Assembly: GCF_000143765.1 (NCBI RefSeq)
Contig: NZ_GL379770.1
Location: 1-64,000 of the forward strand
Length of the DNA: 64,000 nt
Origin: Sphingobacterium spiritivorum ATCC 33861
GTDB lineage: Bacteria; Bacteroidota; Bacteroidia; Sphingobacteriales; Sphingobacteriaceae
Direction of reading: 5' to 3'
The notes under the pieces are model-generated. The model saw only the letters and a program-made list of their open reading frames with translations. It did no database searches and was not told the DNA's origin. The position numbers and the translations under genes were made by a program. Of the stretch, positions 51,570-60,761 are shown one piece after another. Within the stretch, counting starts at the first letter, position 1. Every line of letters begins with the position of its first letter.

Positions 51570-53342
51570 ATGAAAAAGACATTTTATAAAATAGCATTTG
51601 CAGCAGTATTGGGGACTTCTCTGGTGTCTTGTAATAAACTTCTGGATGCACCTGTACAGTCAGCGATGGATGAGTCTGTTATTTTTTCTTCACCTGTACT
51701 GGCAGAAGGTGCAGTAGCAGGAATCCTGCAGTCATTCGGAGAGACAAATTCATATCGTGGGCGTTACCTTGTTTATTACGGTATCAATACCGATAATGAA
51801 GTTGGAAATTCACTGAAAAATACGACTGATGAAAAAAGTCTGTTAGCTAATTATCAGACGAATGCAAATAATACCCAGATGAATACAGACAATAATGCCT
51901 GGGCTAAATTTTACGAGGCTATTGAGCGTGCTAATCTGGCTATCCGTGGATTGCGTGCATACGGAAATATTGAAAATAATGCACAATTGGCTCAGATTCT
52001 TGGGGAAGTGCTGGTCTTGCGTGCTGTGGTTTACAACGATCTTGTAAAGGGATGGGGAGATGTACCGGCACGATTTGAGCCTTTAACATCTGCCAATACG
52101 TATGTTCCGAGAAGTGACAGGGATATTATTTACAAACAAATACTGGCCGATCTCAAAGAGGCCGAAAATTATCTTCCATGGCCTAACGGCAATACAAAGA
52201 CACAGTCTGTAGAGAAGGTGAATAAGGCATTTGCAAAGGGATTGCGCGCACGTATAGCGCTGGCTGCCGGTGGATATGCACAGCATGCCGACGGGGTGCG
52301 CCTGAGCCGTGATCCGGATCTGGAACGCACAAAGATGTATCAGATAGCGAAAGAAGAATGTCTGGATGTGATCAATAGCGGCACATTGAGACTTTTAGGT
52401 TTTGAAGAAGTGTTCAGAACACTATGTCAGGAAACGAATCTGGCGGGTAAAGAGTCTATGTGGGAGATCCCGTTCTCTGAAGGCCGCGGGCGTGTATTGT
52501 TTGATCTGGGTGTAAAACATACGACTACAGATAAATATACTATGCAGAATAAAGGCGGTACCAATGGTCCGAATCCGATTATGTGGTATGAGTATGATAA
52601 GGATGATGTAAGACGTGCTGTATCTGTGGTGCCTTATGAGTGGACAAATGGCAAACAGGTACCTACAAATCTGAATAAGTGGTATTTTGGAAAGTACCGT
52701 TATGAATGGATGAAGCGCGTGGTAACTTCTACCAATGATGACGGGCTCAACTGGATGTATATGCGGTATTCAGATGTAGTACTCATGGCTGCAGAAGCGG
52801 TAAATGAGCTGGATGGTCCGCAGGCTGCTGCTGCATATCTCAAAATGATCCGGGATCGTGCATTCCCGACACATCCCGAAAAAGTAACGGCATATATGTC
52901 TGCTGTAACGGTGAGTAAAGAAGCCTTTTTTAATGCCATTGTTGACGAGCGCTCCTTAGAGTTTACAGGAGAGATGCTGAGAAAGGGAGACCTGATCCGC
53001 TGGAACCTGCTCTCTGCCAAGCTTAATGAAGCCAAACAAAAGCTTCAACTACTGGAAAACCGCCAGGGCAGATATGCAGGCTATCCTAAAAATATATACT
53101 ATAAAACATTGGCAGATGGTGAGTCTGTGGGAATTTATGGTCTGGAATCCGGAGATACGGATGCAATAGGAGCTACATACGGCACATCTAAAACCTGGAA
53201 GCTGGCTGCTGATAATGATCAGGTCGCTTACTGGGACGCGATGTTCCTTCGGGATCCGAATCTGCAGCAGTTCTGGCCTATATGGCAGTTCTTTATTGAG
53301 GCCAGTAACGGACAACTGACAAATAGTGGTTACAATTTCTAA
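51570..53342 (+). CDS. SusD/RagB-family surface glycan-binding lipoprotein
   Basis: 590 residues from ATG 51570 (MKKTFYKIAFAAVLG). Lipobox LVSC with the lipidated Cys near residue 21. TPR-like helical core (NAWAKFYEAIERANLAIRG; GEVLVLRAVVYNDLVKGWGD) and the C-terminal DERSLEFTGEMLRKGDLIRW signature. Binds glycan on the cell surface and acts as a lid on SusC. The longer frame from 51537 precedes the signal peptide and is not used. Operon with susC. Confidence 0.94.
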   Translation: MKKTFYKIAFAAVLGTSLVSCNKLLDAPVQSAMDESVIFSSPVLAEGAVAGILQSFGETNSYRGRYLVYYGINTDNEVGNSLKNTTDEKSLLANYQTNANNTQMNTDNNAWAKFYEAIERANLAIRGLRAYGNIENNAQLAQILGEVLVLRAVVYNDLVKGWGDVPARFEPLTSANTYVPRSDRDIIYKQILADLKEAENYLPWPNGNTKTQSVEKVNKAFAKGLRARIALAAGGYAQHADGVRLSRDPDLERTKMYQIAKEECLDVINSGTLRLLGFEEVFRTLCQETNLAGKESMWEIPFSEGRGRVLFDLGVKHTTTDKYTMQNKGGTNGPNPIMWYEYDKDDVRRAVSVVPYEWTNGKQVPTNLNKWYFGKYRYEWMKRVVTSTNDDGLNWMYMRYSDVVLMAAEAVNELDGPQAAAAYLKMIRDRAFPTHPEKVTAYMSAVTVSKEAFFNAIVDERSLEFTGEMLRKGDLIRWNLLSAKLNEAKQKLQLLENRQGRYAGYPKNIYYKTLADGESVGIYGLESGDTDAIGATYGTSKTWKLAADNDQVAYWDAMFLRDPNLQQFWPIWQFFIEASNGQLTNSGYNF

Positions 53343-53363
53343 CTGTTTTAAAGATTAGATATT

Positions 53364-54929
53364 ATGAAAGTACATTTAAAAAAATACGCTATATACGGGC
53401 TGTTAGGAGTTTCTCTCTCTTTATCGGGTTGTTCCAAAGACGCTCTGGATGTGATCAAAACACTGGATACGGATCAGTCTTTTTCACCTGTAGGTTTAAC
53501 CGCTATTCTGGATGGTAAGACTTCTATCGTATTGACGTGGACAAAGGCGATCAATGCAGAGGCTTATACGGTTGAATTGTCTGAAAGTGCAAATTTTGAA
53601 GGAACTCCTTTTAAGACCATTGAAAATATTAAGATCAGCGAATTGCCTTACACTATTCCCGGTCTGTCCGGAGATACGGAATACCATATTCGTGTTAAGG
53701 GAACTATGACCGGTAAGGAAGATTCGAAGTGGGTGTCAACAACATTAAAGACTGCATCTGAGCAGATTTTTAATCCGGTGGATCTGACCACTATTACAGC
53801 TAAGTCTGTGGTATTGAGCTGGCCTGCCGCTGCTGCGGTTACCAGTATAAGTCTTTCTCCCGGTAATATCCAACGCACACTGACGGCTAATGAGATAGCG
53901 AAAGGTTCGGCATTGATTGAAGGCCTGATCCCGGAGACAAGCTATAGTGCGATATTGCTGAATGGAACAAAAACAAGAGGTACTGCGATCTTTAAAACGG
54001 GGATAGATATAGGAGATGCTATTCTGGTGACTTCTGTTGCAGAATTAACAGCTGGTATTGCATCTGCCAAAGGAGGGGAAACTTTTGCGCTGACGGGAGG
54101 TAACTATGATTTTGTCGGAGCTACCGGTGTATCACTGGCATTATCCAAACCTGTAGCTATCGTGGCTGCACGTGTATCGGAAAAACCTGTATTGAATAAT
54201 GTCGGATTCACGTTATCCGCAGGAGCAGCGTTGAAGTTTCAAAATGTAATTGTTGACGGAGGGAATAATCTGAATAATGCAATCACTGTCGGAAATGGGG
54301 TATATGGGGAAATCATTATCGAAGGCAGCGAGATACGGAATTACAAAGCAGGTGTCATTATTATGAATACCTCAGGAACTTCATCAAGTACTGTTGCAGC
54401 ATTGAAGATGAATAATAATATTTTCCGCAATTATGGAAACAGTGGCGAGTTTATTGATTTTCGTACCGGCTTTCCGTTAAATCTCTCTTTTACGAATAAT
54501 ACGGTTTATGGGGTTGCCGACCGGGAATTTATTCGTATAGATGCGGCGGGCACTAATGTATATCCGGCTGGTGGAGTCAGTATTTCGGTGAGCAATAATA
54601 CTTTGGTCGGACTGGCCAATGCATCCAGCAGGAGATTTTTCTATGTACGTATTCCGGCAGCAAATCACAGTATTTCATTTACAAAAAATATAGTTACGGG
54701 TACAGTAGGTTTATTAGCCAATCAATCGCAGACTAATATTACGACATTGAGTGGAAATAACTATTTCAATGCTACAAGTCTGCAGGTTACCTCATCAGGG
54801 ACTGTTAAAGTGGATGCAAATGGTACAAGCCTGGATCCGGGATTTGCAAATGCTGCAAACGGTGATTTTACAATCAGTAACAATACACTCAAAGGAAATG
54901 GAATAGGAGATCCGCGCTGGATCAGATAG
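53364..54929 (+). CDS. PUL lipoprotein: fibronectin domains plus DUF5123-like beta-helix
   Basis: 521 residues. Lipobox SLSGC near residue 23. Two fibronectin-III-like domains (about 40-130 and 135-215) precede a right-handed beta-helix region (about 220-521) with DUF4957/DUF5123-like features: NPVDLTTITAKSVVLSW, KPVAIVAARVSEKP, NNIFRNYGNSGEF, TNNTVYG, SGNNYFNAT. It has repeated Asn-ladder turns but no obvious lyase residues, so a glycan-binding rather than catalytic role is likely. Third gene of the PUL, 21 bp after susD. Confidence 0.8.
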   Translation: MKVHLKKYAIYGLLGVSLSLSGCSKDALDVIKTLDTDQSFSPVGLTAILDGKTSIVLTWTKAINAEAYTVELSESANFEGTPFKTIENIKISELPYTIPGLSGDTEYHIRVKGTMTGKEDSKWVSTTLKTASEQIFNPVDLTTITAKSVVLSWPAAAAVTSISLSPGNIQRTLTANEIAKGSALIEGLIPETSYSAILLNGTKTRGTAIFKTGIDIGDAILVTSVAELTAGIASAKGGETFALTGGNYDFVGATGVSLALSKPVAIVAARVSEKPVLNNVGFTLSAGAALKFQNVIVDGGNNLNNAITVGNGVYGEIIIEGSEIRNYKAGVIIMNTSGTSSSTVAALKMNNNIFRNYGNSGEFIDFRTGFPLNLSFTNNTVYGVADREFIRIDAAGTNVYPAGGVSISVSNNTLVGLANASSRRFFYVRIPAANHSISFTKNIVTGTVGLLANQSQTNITTLSGNNYFNATSLQVTSSGTVKVDANGTSLDPGFANAANGDFTISNNTLKGNGIGDPRWIR

Positions 54930-54957
54930 AGATTTAGTTAGTTATCCATATAAATTT

Positions 54958-54989
54958 AAAGGAGTATTCAGCATATCGGATATTCCTTT
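54958..54989 (+). terminator. Possible weak terminator inside the PUL
   Basis: AAAGGAGTAT (54958-54967) pairs with ATATTCCTTT (54980-54989) with one G-T pair. It may attenuate transcription into the esterase gene; low strength. Confidence 0.4.
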
Positions 54990-55030
54990 ATCTGTTTATT
55001 GCTTGAAGAAAAGATTTAGTACCTGTTAAT

Positions 55031-55813
55031 ATGAATTATTGTACACTAAAGAGAGGATTATCGGTCCTTGTTATGATCGCTGTGATCATCGGTTTGTATG
55101 CTTTTGCTGATAAGGAACCTGTTACACTCTACATTATCGGAGATTCTACAGCTGCAAATAAGACGGCTAAAACTTACCCTGAAACCGGATGGGGGATGAA
55201 ACTTCAGGAGCTGTTTAATGAGCAGAAGGTGATTGTCGACAACAGGGCTTTGAATGGTCGCAGTACGGCTTCCTTTAAGCATGATTACAATACCAAATCC
55301 CATACGGTGGTCAATCATTGGAGGCTGGTGCTGGAAAAAATAAAACCCGGAGATTATGTATTTATCGAATTCGGACACAACGATGAAAAAATTCATAAAC
55401 CTACTGTAGGTACTTCTCTGGAAAAGTTTAAAGCCAATCTTACGGAGTATGTGGAAGAGACGCGTCAGAAAGGGGCTATTCCGGTACTGTTGACTCCTAT
55501 AGAACGACGCAACTGGATAAACGGCAAGCTGATTGAGACGCATGGCGGTTACCCTGATGTAACCCGTGAGGTGGCAAAACAGTTAAATGTACCCTTAATT
55601 GATATGCAGATTAAAACAAATAGCTTACTTTCCCGTTTAGGAGAGGAAGGATCTGTTTCCTTATTCAATCATCTGCCTCCGGGTCACGAGAATTACCCAA
55701 AGGGTATTCAGGACAATACGCACTTATCACCCAAAGGAGCAGAGCAACTTGCGAAGCTGGTAGTTGATGGCATTCGGGAATTAAATCTTACGCTTGCAAC
55801 TGCACTTCGGTAG
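55031..55813 (+). CDS. Rhamnogalacturonan acetylesterase (SGNH hydrolase, CE12-like)
   Basis: 260 residues with an N-terminal membrane/signal segment (about 9-26). SGNH blocks: GDST with nucleophile S39, NRALNGRST, EFGHND, and the DNTHLSP end with D228 and H231. The pattern YIIGDSTAA...FGHND...DNTHLSPKGAEQLA fits rhamnogalacturonan acetylesterase, which removes acetyl groups from pectin backbones. Last gene of the PUL on this strand, 101 bp after the beta-helix gene. Confidence 0.88.
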   Translation: MNYCTLKRGLSVLVMIAVIIGLYAFADKEPVTLYIIGDSTAANKTAKTYPETGWGMKLQELFNEQKVIVDNRALNGRSTASFKHDYNTKSHTVVNHWRLVLEKIKPGDYVFIEFGHNDEKIHKPTVGTSLEKFKANLTEYVEETRQKGAIPVLLTPIERRNWINGKLIETHGGYPDVTREVAKQLNVPLIDMQIKTNSLLSRLGEEGSVSLFNHLPPGHENYPKGIQDNTHLSPKGAEQLAKLVVDGIRELNLTLATALR

Positions 55814-55841
55814 TAAATTTCTGCTGTTATAAACAAAAAAT

Positions 55842-55871
55842 GAGCCTCGTCTACAATCGTAAACGAGGCTC
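55842..55871. terminator. Terminator between convergent esterase and gapN genes
   Basis: GAGCCTCGT (55842-55850) pairs with ACGAGGCTC (55863-55871), with A/T-rich flanks on both sides. Confidence 0.75.
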
Positions 55872-55893
55872 TGATTTTTAAAACAATTAAATA

Positions 55894-57513
55894 TTAGAAG
55901 ATATACTTCGTGCTTAGGAAATTAGATTCATTTTCACTCACAATTTCATTGAATAGCTTTTTGTTGCTATCGGTGAATTTGGTGGCTACTAATGAACGGA
56001 TAGAGAAGGAGCGAAGTGCATCGACTACGGAAAGCGTTCCTTCGGCACTGTCTTTTCGTCCTGTGAACGGAAAGACGTCCGGCCCGCGCTGACACTGGCA
56101 GTTGATATTGACACGGCTCACCTGATTGACTAATGGATCTATAAGGGATGATACCACAGAAGCATTGTTGCTGAATATAGAAACCTGCTGACCATGAGGT
56201 GAACCGATCAGATATTCTATAGGCTCTTCCAGGTCATCGAAAGGGACTACAGGAATAATAGGACCGAACTGTTCTTCTCGATACAGCTTCATGGCATGGT
56301 TTACCGGATATACAATCGCCGGATATACAAATGATTCCAGAGTCTCTCCACCATGCTCATTGACAACTTTGGCTCCGTTAGCTATCGCATCTGCAATACA
56401 GGACTCCAGATATGCCGGTTTACCAACTTCCGGAAGAGGAGTAAGGGCAACTCCTTTTTCCCAAGGCATACCGTATTTTAATTTGGCTACTTCTGCAGAG
56501 AGTCTTTTGAGGAATTCCTGCGCAAGGCTACGATGTACATATACGATTTTGATCGCTGTACAACGCTGTCCGTTGAAGGACAGAGCGCCTAATAAAGTCT
56601 CGGATACAGCAAGATCCAGATCCGCATCTTTGGTGATGATAGCCGCATTCTTAGCATCAAGTCCCAGAATAGCTCGCAGACGGTTTACTTTAGGGTGCAG
56701 CTTTTTCAGTTCATCCGCTACACGACTGGATCCTATGAGTGTCAGCACATTGATCTTGCCAGACTGCATTAGCCCCGGAACAATATTATTACCACGTCCA
56801 TAGATGGTATTGACTACTCCTTGCGGAAAACTGGAACGGAATGCTTCCAATAAAGGATAGTGCAGAAGTGTACCATGCTTAGGCGGTTTGAAGAGTAGCG
56901 TATTACCCATAATGAGTGCAGGGATCAGCGTCGTGAAGGTTTCATTCAACGGATAGTTGAATGGTCCCATACAAAGTACCACTCCCAGTGGTGAGCGACG
57001 TATCTGTGCGATAATCCCCTGTTCGATTGTGAAGCCCGATGACTGGCGATCTATATCTTTTAACGCATCTATAGTAGCATAGATATATTCTACCGTGCGG
57101 TCAAATTCTTTTACGGAATCGGTGTACGATTTCCCGATTTCCCACATGATCAGTTTGACGACGATATCTTTCTGCTCGATCATCTTATGTGTAAAGTTCT
57201 CTACACAAGTGATACGGTCAGCCACACTCATTGTCGGCCATTGACCTCTGCCGTTGTCATATGCGGCTACAGCAGCATCCAGTGCTTCCTGAGATTCTTT
57301 TTCCGTACATACCGGAAAACTACCGATACGCTTTCGCTGCAAGCCATCTTTGGTCTTGACACAGATGGGTGAAAAGACTTCGTTGACAGGGCCATTCCAG
57401 GCTTTCATCTCTCCGTTGGAGAGATATTCACGTTGGTCAATCTGCTCATGCAGTGCATACTCGTCAGGAATATCTTCCTCCTGAAGGAATATGTCTTCTA
57501 GGTTTAAGGACAT
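55894..57513 (-). CDS. NADP-dependent non-phosphorylating glyceraldehyde-3-phosphate dehydrogenase-like ALDH
   Basis: 539 residues, aldehyde dehydrogenase superfamily. Catalytic C318 in SFNGQRCTAIK, N186 in GPFNYPLN, and the general GapN profile with ALLLFKPPKHG-type cofactor segments. It oxidises glyceraldehyde-3-phosphate directly to 3-phosphoglycerate, making NADPH. In the motif where the general-base Glu is usual (LELGGKN), this protein has LGLDAKN (283-289), with Gly at the Glu position. I think this is a subfamily feature. Its place at the end of the galacturonate cluster fits use of the aldolase product. The 83-bp gap to the transporter is gene-free. Confidence 0.82.
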   Translation of the reverse strand: MSLNLEDIFLQEEDIPDEYALHEQIDQREYLSNGEMKAWNGPVNEVFSPICVKTKDGLQRKRIGSFPVCTEKESQEALDAAVAAYDNGRGQWPTMSVADRITCVENFTHKMIEQKDIVVKLIMWEIGKSYTDSVKEFDRTVEYIYATIDALKDIDRQSSGFTIEQGIIAQIRRSPLGVVLCMGPFNYPLNETFTTLIPALIMGNTLLFKPPKHGTLLHYPLLEAFRSSFPQGVVNTIYGRGNNIVPGLMQSGKINVLTLIGSSRVADELKKLHPKVNRLRAILGLDAKNAAIITKDADLDLAVSETLLGALSFNGQRCTAIKIVYVHRSLAQEFLKRLSAEVAKLKYGMPWEKGVALTPLPEVGKPAYLESCIADAIANGAKVVNEHGGETLESFVYPAIVYPVNHAMKLYREEQFGPIIPVVPFDDLEEPIEYLIGSPHGQQVSIFSNNASVVSSLIDPLVNQVSRVNINCQCQRGPDVFPFTGRKDSAEGTLSVVDALRSFSIRSLVATKFTDSNKKLFNEIVSENESNFLSTKYIF

Positions 57514-57596
57514 AATATTTAAAGGTTGATTAATATATTTTTATGTTATGAGGTATTCGGCATACGGAGATTAAGGATGCCGAATAATCTTTATTT

Positions 57597-59030
57597 TTAG
57601 AAATTTACGATTTTCATTTTAGGAACCAAAGTCTTCATCACTACCCATGCAATAAGATAGGCTATGGCACAAAAAGAAAATATGATGAAATATCCTGCCT
57701 CAGCACCCTGAAAACCCAGGAATTGCATATGTGTTTGTTCAGCATGATCAAATAGCCATCCTGAAATTTTGTTGATAAAAAATGATCCTACCCCTCCTGC
57801 GAGTCCTCCTATTCCGGTAATGGTAGCAATAGCTGCTTTCGGAAACATGTCTCCCACCGTAGAAAAAATATTCGCCGACCAGGATTGGTGTGCAGCACCG
57901 CCTATCCCCACAAGAATCACGGGAAACCAATAGGATAAATGTCCTAATGGCTGGGCAAATAAAACCAATAGCGGGAAGAATGCGAAGATGAGCATGGCTT
58001 TCATACGCCCTTCGTATGGATTCATGCCTTTTTTCTCTACTAATATTGTTGGCAGGTATCCGCCATAGATGGATAATAATGTAATAGCATAGAGGACGAA
58101 GATCGCTAATTGTCCTTCTCCGTCAGAGGATTTGATGTGGTAGACTTCACTGAGATAGGCTGGCATCCAGAACAGATAAAACCACCATACGCCGTCAGTC
58201 ATAAATTTACCAAAGGCAAAAGCCCAGGTTTGCTTGTGTTTGAAGCAATCTTTAAAGGATACTTTCTTTACTTCTACTACACCTGCTGCAGTATCAGCAA
58301 GACTATCTTGCTGTATATAGGCCAATTCCGCAGCATTAACTTTAGGATGTACTTCGGGTTTCTTATAAATAAACGTCCAGAAGCCCATCCACACAAAACC
58401 TGAAGCCCCGATAATAATAAATGACATTTCCCATCCCCATTTTGCAGCGATAACAGGTATCGTAATCGGAGCTGCCAGTGCTCCTATAGTCGCTCCGGCA
58501 TTAAAGATACTGGTGGATAAAGCTCTGTCTTTTTTCGGAAAATATTCTGCAGTCGCTTTAATGGCTGCAGGAAAATTGCCGGCTTCACCTACTGCGAGTA
58601 AGAACCGGGCAAAGATAAACAGGGTTACACTGACATTAATGATCAGGCCGACATCGTTGATTTTCGAAATAGCTTCTTTTGCACCGTGAAATCCGACAAG
58701 CCATTCTCCTGCGACTATTCCTGAAGTAGCAATACCACAGAAGGCATGCAATATGGCTCCGAAAGACCATATCCCAATGGCCCATAAAAATCCTTTTTTT
58801 GTATCCATCCAATCTACAAACCGTCCTGCAAACAGCATACTGACAGCATAGAAAATAGAAAATAAAGCGGTAATAGTTCCGTAGTCGTTATTGGTCCAGT
58901 GAAATTCCGGCGCTATAAAGTCTTTCCAGGTCAGGGACAGTACCTGTCTGTCTAAGTAATTGATCGTAGTAGCAAAAAACAACAGGATACATATTGTCCA
59001 GCGAAACTTGCCTGCTTTTATTTGGTTCAT
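57597..59030 (-). CDS. MFS hexuronate transporter (ExuT-like)
   Basis: 477 residues, about 12 membrane helices. Anion:cation symporter signatures: TINYLDRQVLSLTWKDF at helix 1, GRFVDWMDTKKGF between helices 2 and 3, LLAVGEAGNFPAAIKATAEYF and KDRALSTSIFNAGATIGA. Imports galacturonate or glucuronate. Fourteen bases from kdgA on the same strand; middle of the uronate cluster. Confidence 0.9.
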   Translation of the reverse strand: MNQIKAGKFRWTICILLFFATTINYLDRQVLSLTWKDFIAPEFHWTNNDYGTITALFSIFYAVSMLFAGRFVDWMDTKKGFLWAIGIWSFGAILHAFCGIATSGIVAGEWLVGFHGAKEAISKINDVGLIINVSVTLFIFARFLLAVGEAGNFPAAIKATAEYFPKKDRALSTSIFNAGATIGALAAPITIPVIAAKWGWEMSFIIIGASGFVWMGFWTFIYKKPEVHPKVNAAELAYIQQDSLADTAAGVVEVKKVSFKDCFKHKQTWAFAFGKFMTDGVWWFYLFWMPAYLSEVYHIKSSDGEGQLAIFVLYAITLLSIYGGYLPTILVEKKGMNPYEGRMKAMLIFAFFPLLVLFAQPLGHLSYWFPVILVGIGGAAHQSWSANIFSTVGDMFPKAAIATITGIGGLAGGVGSFFINKISGWLFDHAEQTHMQFLGFQGAEAGYFIIFSFCAIAYLIAWVVMKTLVPKMKIVNF

Positions 59031-59044
59031 AATGGTAGTTGGTT

Positions 59045-59710
59045 TTAATATTTACTTTCTTGTACCAGCTGCAGCGCTAATACCGTATTATCATATAATT
59101 CGTCGTACAATCCTTTTTCTATGACTTCCTGGCTGATCAGTTTGCTCCCCATACCTACTGCACATACCCCTGACTTAAACCATTTACGAAGATTGTCGAT
59201 ATGAAGTTCGACACCTCCTGTAGGCATAAACAACTGCCCCCGGAAGAGATCTCTGATAGAAGAAATAAATTCCGGACCCAGTATGTTGGCCGGAAATATC
59301 TTGATAAGTGCTGCCTGATGCTGTTGTGCAAGACTAATCTCGGTGGGTGTCATACAGCCCGGAATCCACAAGAGCTCATTTTTCTTTGCTATAGCTGCTA
59401 CATCCGGATTGATGGTCGGTGCTACCAGGAAATCTGCTCCTGCAGTCACAAAATCTTCTGCCTGGCCGGCATTTGTGATCGTACCTATTCCTATGTACAA
59501 CCCCGGAAGTTCCTGATCACGTACAGCGATCAGTTTTTTGAAATTGTTTAAGGCGAATTCTCCTCTGTTGGTATATTCAAAGACTCGTATTCCGGCTTTG
59601 TACAGTACACGCACCAATGCGATTGTGCCTTCTTCGCTATCCTGATAAAACAGGGGAAGCATGCCTTGCTGAAGAATAGCATCCAGTACTATTTGTCTTT
59701 TATTACTCAT
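59045..59710 (-). CDS. kdgA: 2-keto-3-deoxy-6-phosphogluconate aldolase
   Basis: 221 residues. TIM-barrel class I aldolase; Schiff-base lysine K137 in ALIKIFPANILG and E45 in VFEYTNRGE. Splits KDPG into pyruvate and glyceraldehyde-3-phosphate. Its start overlaps the kdgK stop by 8 bp, so the two are coupled. Confidence 0.93.
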   Translation of the reverse strand: MSNKRQIVLDAILQQGMLPLFYQDSEEGTIALVRVLYKAGIRVFEYTNRGEFALNNFKKLIAVRDQELPGLYIGIGTITNAGQAEDFVTAGADFLVAPTINPDVAAIAKKNELLWIPGCMTPTEISLAQQHQAALIKIFPANILGPEFISSIRDLFRGQLFMPTGGVELHIDNLRKWFKSGVCAVGMGSKLISQEVIEKGLYDELYDNTVLALQLVQESKY

Positions 59711-60755
59711 TTTCTGTTTTCATTTTTAGTACATCTGCCACACTGCTGGTAGTCGCATCACTTGGGATAAAAAGTTTGTCATACGCTGCTGCAGTAGCAA
59801 AAGCCAATGTTTCTTTTGCTGGTAGCTGATGGTAAAATCCATAGATAAGGCCTGCCATAAAACAGTCCCCGCTTCCTACTTTATCCAATATCTGTGTAGA
59901 AATATATTCGCGCGAAACAGTCAGTTCTCCTTGTGTATAGAGGGTGGTATAATAACGTATACCTTGTCCGTAATCGAATCTGAAGGTATTGGCTACGGCT
60001 TTACAATGGGGATAAGCAGCGATAATTTCTTTTGATGTTTCGGTAGCCTGTTCCAGTAATATATCTCTTTCATATTCACCGTTTTCAGTCAAAGAATTAT
60101 GTAGGGTTGTGCCCAGCATTTTATTTGAAGCCCATACGTTTCCCATTATAAGTGTACAATAGGGTGCCAGCTCCGGTAATATTTCCAAAGGTTCTTTTCC
60201 ATATTTCCACAGTTTACTTCGGTAATTCAGATCTAACGAAACTGTAATTCCTTTTTCTGAAGCTGCCTTTACTGCCTGGAGACATATATCGGCGATGTCC
60301 TGACTGATGGCAGGACATATGGCACTGAAATGAAACCAGGAAACGCCTTTAAAAGCATTATTCCAGTCAATGTCGCCTGTTTTTAGTTCTGCGTAAGACG
60401 AATTGGCTCTGTCATATATTACACTTGCATTTTTCAGGTCTTTTCCTTTCGGAAGATAGTAGATCCCAAAACGGTCTCCTGAAAATAATACAGGATCCAT
60501 ATCAACACCTATTCCGGACACAGAATTGACAATATCATGTGCTATTGCATGGTCGGGAACTGCCGTCAGATAGGAAGACGGAACGTCCCACAACGCTAAA
60601 GCTGTAGCAACGTTCAGTTCTGCACCTCCGATGTAAAACGGAAGTTTGTTTTCGGCCAGCCACATTCCATTTCCATCCGGACAGATACGTAACAGCAGTT
60701 CGCCAAAACTTAATACCTTACCTTTTCCTGCTCCCTGAAAATCTTGATCAATCAT
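59703..60755 (-). CDS. kdgK: 2-keto-3-deoxygluconate kinase
   Basis: 350 residues, PfkB family. GGAELNVATALALW at the N-terminus and the catalytic GSGD (294-297) in KVGSGDCFMAGL. Phosphorylates 2-keto-3-deoxygluconate to KDPG. Overlaps kdgA by 8 bp; 6 bp after uxaC. PfkB substrate assigned from context. Confidence 0.9.
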   Translation of the reverse strand: MIDQDFQGAGKGKVLSFGELLLRICPDGNGMWLAENKLPFYIGGAELNVATALALWDVPSSYLTAVPDHAIAHDIVNSVSGIGVDMDPVLFSGDRFGIYYLPKGKDLKNASVIYDRANSSYAELKTGDIDWNNAFKGVSWFHFSAICPAISQDIADICLQAVKAASEKGITVSLDLNYRSKLWKYGKEPLEILPELAPYCTLIMGNVWASNKMLGTTLHNSLTENGEYERDILLEQATETSKEIIAAYPHCKAVANTFRFDYGQGIRYYTTLYTQGELTVSREYISTQILDKVGSGDCFMAGLIYGFYHQLPAKETLAFATAAAYDKLFIPSDATTSSVADVLKMKTENE

Positions 60756-60761
60756 CCCGGA

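Noticed and set aside
56291..56803. 170-codon plus-strand ORF inside the gapN-like gene
   Set aside because: Antisense shadow of a complete ALDH frame; no family resemblance.
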